Shown here piece by piece: positions 9,317-14,445 of a DNA stretch of 14,445 bases. Below the pieces are notes generated by a model. The model was not told the DNA's origin and searched no databases. It saw nothing but the letters and a program-made list of their open reading frames with translations. The stretch covers positions 9,934-24,378 of the forward strand of contig JAOZOH010000042.1 in the NCBI GenBank assembly GCA_029933365.1, given 5' to 3'. How positions within the stretch are numbered: the first letter of the stretch is position 1; each line of letters starts with the position of its first letter. The position numbers were made by a program, and so were the translations under genes. The DNA comes from Desulfuromusa sp. (GTDB taxonomy: Bacteria > Desulfobacterota > Desulfuromonadia > Desulfuromonadales > Geopsychrobacteraceae).

Positions 9317-9358
9317 ATGAAATAGGGGTCAAGTCTTTGTTTGGCCTATTGGTTTCAT
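9317..9358. repeat. Imperfect inverted repeat directly after the array
   Basis: ATGAAATAGG (9317-9326) pairs with CCTA (9345-9348) and TTTCAT (9353-9358), leaving TTGG as a 4-base bulge and an 18-base loop. The loop strand holds GGGGTCAAGTCTTTG. It has no U-tract, so it is not an ordinary terminator. The bulged hairpin resembles REP-type elements linked to RAYT transposases; that link is from memory and unproven. Confidence 0.45.
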
Positions 9359-9463
9359 TCTGCTAGTCTCACCGCCATGAATTGTCTTTTGCGTATAGGG
9401 CCCCCGGTGCGTGGTATCCTGTGGTGTACTGTGGTTGGCACGGAGATGATTTTTTCTGATCGC

Positions 9464-9481
9464 GAAGATTTTGAAATCTTC
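9464..9481. repeat. 18-bp near-perfect palindrome
   Basis: GAAGATTT (9464-9471) and AAATCTTC (9474-9481) form an 8-bp inverted repeat around TG. No T-run follows on either strand, so it is more likely a protein-binding site or remnant than a terminator. Its partner is unknown. Confidence 0.5.
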
Positions 9482-9658
9482 ATTGCCGACCCTTATTGAA
9501 AATGTCGCACTATGGAAGGTTAAAATCGGTGCGTATTGCATGGTGGTAAAGCGATGAATTAGATAGATTTGAAAATATCCCAAGATATATTGTGCGTACA
9601 TGTGCTTCTTCCGGTCTCAATCTTTCCTTCTTTATTCTCTGCATTCCAATTCGATCGC

Positions 9659-9687
9659 TTGCTACTATCTTTTAGATGGGATATACT
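9659..9687 (+). promoter_or_regulatory. Probable sigma70 promoter of vapBC
   Basis: TTGCTA (9659-9664) and TATACT (9682-9687) are separated by 17 bases; they match consensus at 4/6 and 5/6. The predicted start near 9694 lies inside the palindrome that follows, 19 bases before vapB. Confidence 0.65.
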
Positions 9688-9688
9688 C

Positions 9689-9702
9689 TTGATATATATC
9701 AA
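9689..9702. promoter_or_regulatory. Palindromic operator, likely VapBC autoregulation site
   Basis: TTGATATATATCAA is a perfect 14-bp palindrome. It lies immediately after the -10 box and just before the vapB ribosome binding site (GGAGG, 9704-9708). VapB-type antitoxins and VapBC complexes typically repress their own operon by binding such palindromes, so this is the natural operator candidate. Confidence 0.6.
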
Positions 9703-9712
9703 TGGAGGCGCT

Positions 9713-9940
9713 ATGAAAACAGCAAAGCTTTTTAGAAATGGCAGAAGTCAGGCGGTACGTTTACCCAAAGAATTCCGATTAGAGGGTGAGGAAGTTTATA
9801 TTAAGAAGACTGGAAATGTGGTTCAATTGATACCCGTCTCAGGATCGTGGAATTCCCTTTTTTCTAGCTTGGATAAATTCTCACCCGACTTTATGGCAGA
9901 ACGCCAACAACTCCCACTGGACGACAGGGAGAGTTTTTGA
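9713..9940 (+). CDS. vapB: VapB-type antitoxin (SpoVT/AbrB fold)
   Basis: VapB binds and neutralises the VapC ribonuclease and represses its own operon. The 75-residue product begins MKTAKLFRNGRSQAVRLPKEFRL, the hallmark of the swapped-hairpin AbrB DNA-binding domain (about residues 4-45). It ends in an acidic/hydrophobic tail (SLFSSLDKFSPDFMAERQ) of the kind that blocks the toxin active site. The ATG at 9713 follows GGAGG closely, and the frame upstream of it shows no family similarity. The stop overlaps the vapC start (TGATG), so the pair is translationally coupled. It lies downstream of the CRISPR array on the same strand with its own promoter, so it need not depend on cas transcription. 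Confidence 0.93.
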   Translation: MKTAKLFRNGRSQAVRLPKEFRLEGEEVYIKKTGNVVQLIPVSGSWNSLFSSLDKFSPDFMAERQQLPLDDRESF

Positions 9941-10338
9941 TGATCCTTCTTGACACAAACATCTGTATTCACATCATTAAACGCAAGCCGATTTCAACCT
10001 TGCAGCATTTCCAACGATATCAGCCGGGTGATATCGGTATTTCCGCAATCACCCTGGCAGAACTACAATTTGGTGTTGCCAAAAGTCAGGCACAGCAGCG
10101 AAATCAAGATGCTCTTGACGAGTTTCTGATCCCCTTGGAGGTCTTGCCCTTTAGTGATTTAGCAACTCATGCATACGGACAGATTAGGGCGAGCTTGGAA
10201 AGGCAGGGGAGAATTATTGGTGCGAATGATCTACTGATTGCTGCCCATGCACTTTCTCTTGATGCGCTCTTGGTGACCAACAACACTAAGGAGTTTGAAC
10301 GGGTGCCCGAGCTGCAACTTGCGAACTGGGTTGAATAG
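9940..10338 (+). CDS. vapC: VapC toxin, PIN-domain ribonuclease
   Basis: VapC toxins are Mg2+-dependent PIN-domain RNases that cleave RNA such as initiator tRNA or rRNA and stop growth when VapB is lost. The 132-residue product shows the PIN motif order: Asp5 in ILLDTNICIHIIK, Glu41 in ITLAELQFGVAKS, Asp97 in GANDLLIAAHAL, and the VTNNTKEFERV block with Asn114/Asn115. It has normal length and no truncation, so it is probably active. I chose the ATG at 9940 over the TTG just before it, since AGGGAG at 9926-9931 is well placed and the ATG overlaps the vapB stop. The exact RNA target cannot be read from sequence. Confidence 0.95.
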   Translation: MILLDTNICIHIIKRKPISTLQHFQRYQPGDIGISAITLAELQFGVAKSQAQQRNQDALDEFLIPLEVLPFSDLATHAYGQIRASLERQGRIIGANDLLIAAHALSLDALLVTNNTKEFERVPELQLANWVE

Positions 10339-10395
10339 CTTGTAAAACTACCACTTAATTTACATAGTTGCAGAGGGGATAATTTGTCCAACAAA

Positions 10396-10427
10396 AAAAG
10401 GGTGCTTCCTGATAAAAGCACCCTTTT
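10396..10427. terminator. Bidirectional terminator between vapC and ccsB
   Basis: A 12-bp stem, AAAAGGGTGCTT (10396-10407) with AAGCACCCTTTT (10416-10427), closes an 8-base loop. The plus strand ends in TTTT and the minus strand in a run of seven T. It can serve both convergent units: vapBC on plus and resB-ccsB on minus. Confidence 0.9.
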
Positions 10428-10457
10428 GACTTCTGACTTAATTCAATTCCGCTCGGA

Positions 10458-11318
10458 TCAACCACTCCCGTAAGAGTGAAGTCCTGACAGAACCAGATTA
10501 ACTCCCAGATAACAGAACAGGGTGGCGGAAAAGCCAATAACCGACAGCCAGGCAGCCCGCCGTCCAACCCAGCCACGCGTGAAACGGGCATGAAGGAATG
10601 CAGCGTAAAGGAACCAGACAATCAGACTCCATGTTTCCTTTGGATCCCAACTCCAATAAGTTCCCCAGGCGTAGTAGGCCCATGCGGCACCGGTGACAAT
10701 TCCCAGAGTCAATAACGGAAAACCGATCATGATCGCCTTGTAATTCATATCGTCCAGGACCTTGGTTGGTGGGAACATTCCTAAAATCCCCCCCATCGGC
10801 TCGTCTCCCTGGTATTTTTCTTCTTTGCCGATTTTCATCAGGTACATGATGGAGACCCCGAAGGCTACGGCAAATCCGGCATAACCAAGGAAGCAGGTGA
10901 TAACATGGTAAGTCAGCCAATTGCTCTGTAAGGCGGGAATCAGCGGATCGATAGAAGAATGCAAACTCATCTGTGCCCAGAGCATGCTGAATAAGGCAAT
11001 GGGTAGAACAAAGGCACCAATAGTGCGCTGCTTATATTTCCAGTCCATTAACAGATAAATCAATAAAATTGACCAGGCAAAAAAGACCACAGATTCGTAT
11101 AGATTGGTTAAAGGCGCGCGACCATCTGCACCTAGAATCTGGTATGATTCATACCAGCGTAGCCCTAATGCTGTTGTCTGAATTAAAAAACCAACGAGTG
11201 AAGCCAATGTCGCAATCAGCGCGACAGTCTTGTTTTTTGTCGCGATGTAGGCAAAGAACAGAACCATTGCGGCAAAATAGGCAATGGTGGTCAGATTAAA
11301 TAATTGTCCACTATCCAT
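10458..11318 (-). CDS. ccsB: System II cytochrome c biogenesis protein CcsB (CcsA/ResC family)
   Basis: This integral membrane protein carries heme across the inner membrane and, with ResB, attaches it to apocytochromes c at CXXCH sites in the periplasm. The 286 residues are mostly hydrophobic, with about eight membrane helices. The WWD heme-handling motif is clear at 218-230 (WGTYWSWDPKETW). Conserved histidines are His138 (LTYHVITCFLGYAGFA) and His243 (FLHARF). The ending GVNLVLSGLHSYG is typical of the family, and TNLYES (71-76) is also conserved. The start ATG is 3 bases past the resB stop, with GGAGG inside the resB tail, so the two are one operon read toward the terminator at 10396-10427. 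Naming varies (CcsA, ResC, CcsB); the family is not in doubt. Confidence 0.96.
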   Translation of the reverse strand: MDSGQLFNLTTIAYFAAMVLFFAYIATKNKTVALIATLASLVGFLIQTTALGLRWYESYQILGADGRAPLTNLYESVVFFAWSILLIYLLMDWKYKQRTIGAFVLPIALFSMLWAQMSLHSSIDPLIPALQSNWLTYHVITCFLGYAGFAVAFGVSIMYLMKIGKEEKYQGDEPMGGILGMFPPTKVLDDMNYKAIMIGFPLLTLGIVTGAAWAYYAWGTYWSWDPKETWSLIVWFLYAAFLHARFTRGWVGRRAAWLSVIGFSATLFCYLGVNLVLSGLHSYGSG

Positions 11319-11321
11319 CAG

Positions 11322-12704
11322 TTATCCCTCCTTCTTTGGGGATTCGTTTTTGGCAATTGCTTCTATCTTTTGCTGAAGATCATCAAAAGTCAGGGAAAAC
11401 CCTGGTTGATTGCGGTGTGCATTTCCTGCAAGCAGAACTTTGGTTTTTTTCCCATCCTCTTCCAAACAAATCCAGATCCGTTTATGCGAGAAGAAAAAGG
11501 CAGTTAATGAACCGAAAACTATCAGGAAACAACCTGCCCAGACAATATTGACGCCGGGATCTTTGGCGACCTGAAGACCTGTATATTGTGGTTGTTCAAA
11601 ACCGAGCAGGGCAAAACTGAAAAGGCCACCACGTTTGACATCAAGTTGCGGGTGGTTTTGCCAGACGACCAATGGTGCCCCGTGTTTTCCGTCAGGTGTA
11701 TTGACGTGCAGCTGCATTGCCGGGCCAAAATTCCGGTCATTTTCGGTGAAATTGGTGACAGCGAAAGAGTAGCCACCCGGCAGTTGAACATGTCTCCCCT
11801 GATGGGCCTTGAACTCTATAACTTCGCCAGTTTTATTTTCGGTCACCTTGACTTTGAAGAAAGCATTTCCTGCTGATCCGTAACTGGACTGATAGAATTT
11901 GATCCCCTTATAGGTCAGCGGATCGTTGACTTCAATCCGCTTACGCATAACTTCCTGGCCGTTTTCAAGAATGACCAGGTTGCTATTGTAATCTTTGGGG
12001 CGATTGCTGTTTGCGTAGTAACTGACATCAAAGTCATCACAACGCACAGTAAAACCAAGATTAATTGGCTCGGTGCCGCTGAAGGTGCGAACCTGATCCA
12101 CAGAGCTTCCTTCGACAATATTAACAAAGGCTTTGAATCCCCATATATTGCCGATCACAGCACCTGCCATGATGATCAGGATTGACAGATGGGTGATGTA
12201 AGCCCCGAATCGGGAATAAATCCCTTTTTGTGCAAACAGGTAAGTTTTTTCATCTTTTTCGGTCAGGGTGGTTTTAGCAAATTCCTTTTCCAATAGAGTT
12301 GATATTTTCTCCGCAACCTGTTGTTTCGACCCCTTACAGCTGAATGCTGCCCGATTCGCCGAACCTTTAAAAATTCCAGAGCTGGCAATCAGGGTAGGCT
12401 CTTTGACGAATTTCCAGACCCGGGGGAACTTCTCTATAGAACAGCAAGTTAAATTGATACCCAATAGGGTTAGAATGCCAATAAACCAGGTTGAATGGTA
12501 CATGTCAGTGAACTGCAGTTTTTTAAATAGTTCGTAATTTGCTTGACCGTATTCACGGATATAATCAGCCGCCGAACCATTCTGTAGAATAATTGTTCCA
12601 ATAATGGAAGTCAGGGCAAGCAATAGTACTACAATGATGGCCAGTTTCAGGGAACAGAGAAAATCCCAAATACGATCTGTTAAAGCTTTTTTTGTCTCAG
12701 CCAA
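11322..12704 (-). CDS. resB: Cytochrome c biogenesis protein ResB (Ccs1 family)
   Basis: ResB pairs with CcsB to form the system II cytochrome c synthase, probably holding the apocytochrome and heme on the periplasmic side. The 460-residue protein has three N-terminal membrane helices (about 19-40, 71-88, 168-188), a large periplasmic domain, and a fourth helix near 386-405, followed by a short cytoplasmic tail. The signature NDPLTYKGIKFYQSSYG is at 260-276, and His172 sits at the start of helix 3. The start codon is TTG, supported by AGGAG about 9 bases upstream; the first internal Met is residue 68, too late to be the start. The presence of system II implies a producer of periplasmic c-type cytochromes. 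Confidence 0.95.
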   Translation of the reverse strand: MAETKKALTDRIWDFLCSLKLAIIVVLLLALTSIIGTIILQNGSAADYIREYGQANYELFKKLQFTDMYHSTWFIGILTLLGINLTCCSIEKFPRVWKFVKEPTLIASSGIFKGSANRAAFSCKGSKQQVAEKISTLLEKEFAKTTLTEKDEKTYLFAQKGIYSRFGAYITHLSILIIMAGAVIGNIWGFKAFVNIVEGSSVDQVRTFSGTEPINLGFTVRCDDFDVSYYANSNRPKDYNSNLVILENGQEVMRKRIEVNDPLTYKGIKFYQSSYGSAGNAFFKVKVTENKTGEVIEFKAHQGRHVQLPGGYSFAVTNFTENDRNFGPAMQLHVNTPDGKHGAPLVVWQNHPQLDVKRGGLFSFALLGFEQPQYTGLQVAKDPGVNIVWAGCFLIVFGSLTAFFFSHKRIWICLEEDGKKTKVLLAGNAHRNQPGFSLTFDDLQQKIEAIAKNESPKKEG

Positions 12705-12728
12705 AGTAAAAGTCTCCTCTTGTCAGTC

Positions 12729-12756
12729 TGTATAAATAGATGACAAATTTGGTCAA
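12729..12756 (-). promoter_or_regulatory. Probable promoter of resB-ccsB
   Basis: On the minus strand TTGACC (12756-12751) and TATACA (12734-12729) are 16 bases apart, matching consensus at 5/6 and 4/6. The predicted start near 12722 gives a short 5' leader just holding the AGGAG site. An alternative, TTGACG further upstream with CATATT 18 bases on, overlaps the palindromes at 12761-12783. Confidence 0.5.
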
Positions 12757-12760
12757 TATG

Positions 12761-12783
12761 GCCAGTGCTACTGGCTGACGTCA
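12761..12783. promoter_or_regulatory. Two adjacent palindromes upstream of resB
   Basis: GCCAGT-GCT-ACTGGC (12761-12775) is followed directly by TGACGTCA (12776-12783), each a perfect inverted repeat. They lie just upstream of the resB -35 box and after the stop of the next gene. No T-tract follows, so a regulator-binding site is more likely than a terminator. Confidence 0.4.
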
Positions 12784-12803
12784 ACCGATGATAACGGGGA
12801 ATC

Positions 12804-13235
12804 TTAATTCAGCAGAACGACTGTGCGCAGATTGTAAAGTGCCTGGAGGGGAGTTTGGAGAACTCTTGTCAGGGGAAAGAATTGGGGCAGAATAATGTGT
12901 TTAGTTGAAAATGGTTTGCCAACCTTCAATTGAGGGGTCAGCGGGCGCGATTCATGAAACAGGGAGTACAAGCCCTTATGTTGCGTATGATATTCTTGAT
13001 TGCCAAGATCACGTTTTTGGGGTGTTGACTGGTGACATGCCACAATTTGACAGCATGATGGCGTTTTTTTCTGATTGACAACTAAATGACAACTGTTAAC
13101 CCTGATCTCCGAACTGTAGGCTTGGTTTTCTGGCAGCAGGCAACCAAAGGCAGATTGTACCCCACCGCAAAAAAGCAAGAACACTGCTATTGCAAAAATC
13201 AGTCGCATATTGTCGATGGAGTTGCGTTCAGTCAC
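12804..13235 (-). CDS. Small secreted Cys-containing protein of unknown function
   Basis: I do not recognise a named family. The 143-residue product starts at GTG (13235), which has AAGAGG a few bases upstream; an ATG nine codons later (13208) is the alternative start. Residues 11-31 (RLIFAIAVFLLFCGGVQSAFG) form a signal peptide-like segment, so it is probably exported. AFGC could be a weak lipobox. The mature part is short and holds Cys32, Cys49, Cys61-Cys62 and Cys67 with nearby histidines (SCH, CCQIVACHQ), which might bind metal or form disulfides. The C-terminal half is basic and proline-containing without a motif. A good promoter precedes it (13284-13313), which supports a real gene. It lies between dnaJ-like and resB, all on the minus strand, so a link to periplasmic heme or redox chemistry is possible but only an inference. 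Confidence 0.65.
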   Translation of the reverse strand: MTERNSIDNMRLIFAIAVFLLFCGGVQSAFGCLLPENQAYSSEIRVNSCHLVVNQKKTPSCCQIVACHQSTPQKRDLGNQEYHTQHKGLYSLFHESRPLTPQLKVGKPFSTKHIILPQFFPLTRVLQTPLQALYNLRTVVLLN

Positions 13236-13283
13236 AGTTGCCTCTTGCAGTATAACGAATCTTGATTTGATAGATCGGTTGGC

Positions 13284-13313
13284 ATTATAGCCTGCACGTC
13301 AATTTATCTGCAA
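13284..13313 (-). promoter_or_regulatory. Sigma70-like promoter of the small secreted protein gene
   Basis: On the minus strand TTGCAG (13313-13308) and a perfect TATAAT (13289-13284) are 18 bases apart. The predicted start near 13277 leaves about 40 bases before the GTG at 13235. It lies between the dnaJ-like stop and this gene, so the gene can be expressed separately. Confidence 0.6.
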
Positions 13314-13328
13314 GCTGAATACTGCCTC

Positions 13329-14201
13329 CTAAAGATCAACCGCCTTCAGCTGTTCTAATTGTTTTTTTTGTTCAGGGGTCAGATTGTTTGGTACGATAAC
13401 TTCAATGATCGCATACAGATCCCCAGCAGGGCTTTTCCCCGATGCTGCTACCCCATATCCGCGCAATCTGATCTTTTGACCCGGTTGCATCCCAGCTGGA
13501 ACCTTGACCCGTTTGGGGGCGTCGAGTGTCGGGACTTCAATGGAAGTTCCCAGGCAGATGCCACTGTAAGGAATTTCTGCCCTGACCAGGAGATCACGTC
13601 CATCACGTGAAAATATTGGATCTGGTTCAATATCGACCTGCAGATAAAGATTGCCAGGTGTCCCTCCCGTTGGGTGAGTTCCTCCCTTGCCAGCAACACG
13701 TAATTTACTCCCTTTTTCGATTCCTGGTGGAATCCGCACTTTGATCTGTTCAACCTTGCCGTCACTGTGATAATCAATACGCCTTTCTCCACCTTGTACT
13801 GCCAGCCGGAATGGGATACTGATTTGCATCGAATAGTCTTGACCTTTGGCTGGAGGCCTTGGTACCCGTCCCCGACCACCACCGCCAAATAGCTGACTGA
13901 AGAGATCCTCTCCACCGCGGCCACCAAAAATATCCCCCATATTCATATTGCTGAAGATATCTTCCTGGCTGAAACGCTGGTGGAAACCGGTGTCCCCATA
14001 TTGATCATATTGCTGCCGTTTTTCTGTGTCAGACAAAACGGCGTATGCCTCAGTGATCTGTTTGAATTTTTCTTCGGCTTTTTTGTCATCTGGATTTTTA
14101 TCGGGATGATATTTCTGTGCCAGTTTGCGATAAGCTTTTTTTATTTTTGCGGCATCATCTTTTCGTTCCACGCCTAATACTGAATAATAGTCTTCTGCCA
14201 T
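13329..14201 (-). CDS. DnaJ/CbpA-like co-chaperone without zinc finger
   Basis: This J-domain protein should stimulate a DnaK-type ATPase and deliver substrates to it. Residues 4-69 form the J domain with HPD at 32-34 and the usual helix IV ending in YDQYGD. A Gly/Phe-rich linker follows (about 85-112, [18 protein letters not shown]). From about 120 come the two beta-rich C-terminal substrate domains, including [19 protein letters not shown] and [17 protein letters not shown]. No CXXCXGXG repeats are present, so it is a class B protein like CbpA rather than DnaJ itself. It has 290 residues. The ATG has AGGAG 7 bases upstream. A strong promoter lies at 14237-14265. No terminator is visible after the stop, so some read-through into the next gene on the same strand is possible. 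Confidence 0.95.
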   Translation of the reverse strand: MAEDYYSVLGVERKDDAAKIKKAYRKLAQKYHPDKNPDDKKAEEKFKQITEAYAVLSDTEKRQQYDQYGDTGFHQRFSQEDIFSNMNMGDIFGGRGGEDLFSQLFGGGGRGRVPRPPAKGQDYSMQISIPFRLAVQGGERRIDYHSDGKVEQIKVRIPPGIEKGSKLRVAGKGGTHPTGGTPGNLYLQVDIEPDPIFSRDGRDLLVRAEIPYSGICLGTSIEVPTLDAPKRVKVPAGMQPGQKIRLRGYGVAASGKSPAGDLYAIIEVIVPNNLTPEQKKQLEQLKAVDL

Positions 14202-14236
14202 GCTGTTACTCCTATTTTGAGATCATTCAACTTGCT

Positions 14237-14265
14237 ACTATAGGAGTCGTTTTGTGCAGCGTCAA
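14237..14265 (-). promoter_or_regulatory. Sigma70 promoter of the dnaJ-like gene
   Basis: On the minus strand TTGACG (14265-14260) and TATAGT (14242-14237) are 17 bases apart, each 5/6 to consensus. Transcription should start near 14230, about 30 bases before the ATG. I see no CIRCE element or sigma32-type boxes, so heat-shock control is not evident. Confidence 0.7.
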
Positions 14266-14329
14266 GAAGAAGCTGTAGAGTTGCTATCGACAGCTCTGGA
14301 ACGGAGTTGAGGCAAATACGGAAGTCAAC

Positions 14330-14358
14330 TTGTAACAACGTGCTCAGATGTTTATACT
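14330..14358 (+). promoter_or_regulatory. Sigma70 promoter of the gene at the window end
   Basis: TTGTAA (14330-14335) and TATACT (14353-14358) are 17 bases apart on the plus strand. The predicted start near 14365 leaves about 40 bases before the ATG at 14405. It is divergent from the dnaJ-like promoter. Confidence 0.6.
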
Positions 14359-14404
14359 CATGCAAAGGTTTTTTTTATTCGTCTGTTCGTTGGGGGAAGG
14401 TTCT

Positions 14405-14445
14405 ATGTTAGAAATATCGGATCATGGGGAACGTGGAACTTTGGC
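14405..14445 (+). CDS. Start of a gene cut by the window edge
   Basis: The ATG at 14405 follows a strong GGGGGAAGG (14392-14400) and a good promoter, and the frame is open to the end (MLEISDHGERGTL). Thirteen codons are too few to name a family. The promoter and ribosome binding site make it likely to be real. Confidence 0.5.
   Translation, partial: MLEISDHGERGTL

Larger units (their letters stand above)
9314..9658. other. Non-coding region between array and vapBC
   Basis: There is no supported gene here. Open frames crossing it lack a ribosome binding site and family resemblance. It contains two inverted repeats, described separately (9317-9358 and 9464-9481), and a GC-rich patch near 9398-9408 that differs from the AT-rich surroundings. 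No intrinsic terminator for the pre-crRNA is visible. The mosaic look suggests an old junction or remnant of mobile DNA. Confidence 0.5.

Noticed and set aside
7896..9332. Long open frames on both strands across the array, encoding repeated VDRRTGGLE, RPPHRRLRK or SKPPVRRST units
   Set aside because: They arise because the 60-bp repeat-spacer period is a multiple of three. The DNA repeats are identical while the spacers are unrelated, and the frames lack ribosome binding sites. This is a CRISPR array, not a repeat protein.
9437..9455. TGGCACG as a sigma54 -24 element
   Set aside because: The required -12 GC element is absent at the right distance.
9329..9601. A 90-codon minus-strand frame between the array and vapB
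   Set aside because: It shows no family resemblance, no good ribosome binding site, and an unlikely composition. It overlaps the inverted repeats.
9569..9712. Upstream extension of the vapB frame to a TTG
   Set aside because: It would translate through the promoter and operator; family similarity begins at the ATG at 9713, which has GGAGG.
1008..10390. Similar strings AAGGGGATGATTTT (after hemH) and GAGGGGATAATTTG (after vapC) as flanking direct repeats of an insertion
   Set aside because: The match is imperfect and short in AT-rich DNA; not enough to claim an attachment site or target duplication.
13300..13328. AGGAGG on the minus strand just after the dnaJ-like stop as the start signal of a further gene
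   Set aside because: No start codon at proper spacing opens a frame of useful length; the nearest TTG frame stops within a few codons.

Overview
This window looks like chromosome from a Gram-negative anaerobe of the Desulfuromonadia (Geobacter/Desulfuromonas/Pelobacter-like deltaproteobacteria). That placement is an inference from family resemblance: a ferrochelatase, a system II (ResB/CcsB) cytochrome c maturation pair and a zinc-finger-less DnaJ homologue, at moderate GC. No rRNA or other taxonomic marker is present.

Layout. (1) 27-1007, plus strand: hemH, ferrochelatase. (2) 1008-1302: intergenic region ending in a strong intrinsic terminator only 34 bp before cas1. (3) 1303-7777, plus strand: a compact five-gene cas operon, cas1, a cas2-cas3 fusion, cas7fv, cas5fv and cas6f, with overlapping or closely spaced genes. 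It has no cas8f (csy1) and no small-subunit gene. This is the gene set of the minimal type I-F variant, I-Fv (I-F2), known from Shewanella putrefaciens. (4) 7778-7905: AT-rich leader. (5) 7906-9313: CRISPR array of 24 identical 28-bp repeats and 23 spacers of exactly 32 bp, read on the plus strand. (6) 9314-9712: non-coding, with two inverted repeats, then the promoter and palindromic operator of a toxin-antitoxin operon. (7) 9713-10338, plus strand: vapB and vapC. (8) 10396-10427: a bidirectional terminator between convergent genes. (9) 10458-12704, minus strand: resB-ccsB. (10) 12804-13235, minus strand: a small secreted Cys-containing protein of unknown function. (11) 13329-14201, minus strand: a DnaJ/CbpA-like co-chaperone with a clear sigma70 promoter. 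(12) 14330-14445, plus strand: a promoter and the first codons of a divergent gene cut by the window edge.

How the parts work together. Cas1 and the Cas2 domain acquire spacers. Cas6f cuts the pre-crRNA at an all-GC repeat hairpin. Cas7fv forms the crRNA backbone, and Cas5fv caps the 5' end and (known for the S. putrefaciens homologue) takes over PAM recognition from the missing Cas8f. Cas3 unwinds and degrades the target. The CRISPR-vapBC block sits between heme synthesis (hemH) and heme attachment to cytochromes (resB-ccsB), and reads as a defence/addiction island inserted into a core heme/cytochrome neighbourhood. The most notable points are the minimal Cascade, the terminator placed as a possible attenuator before cas1, the undecayed array, and the adjacent vapBC module with its operator.
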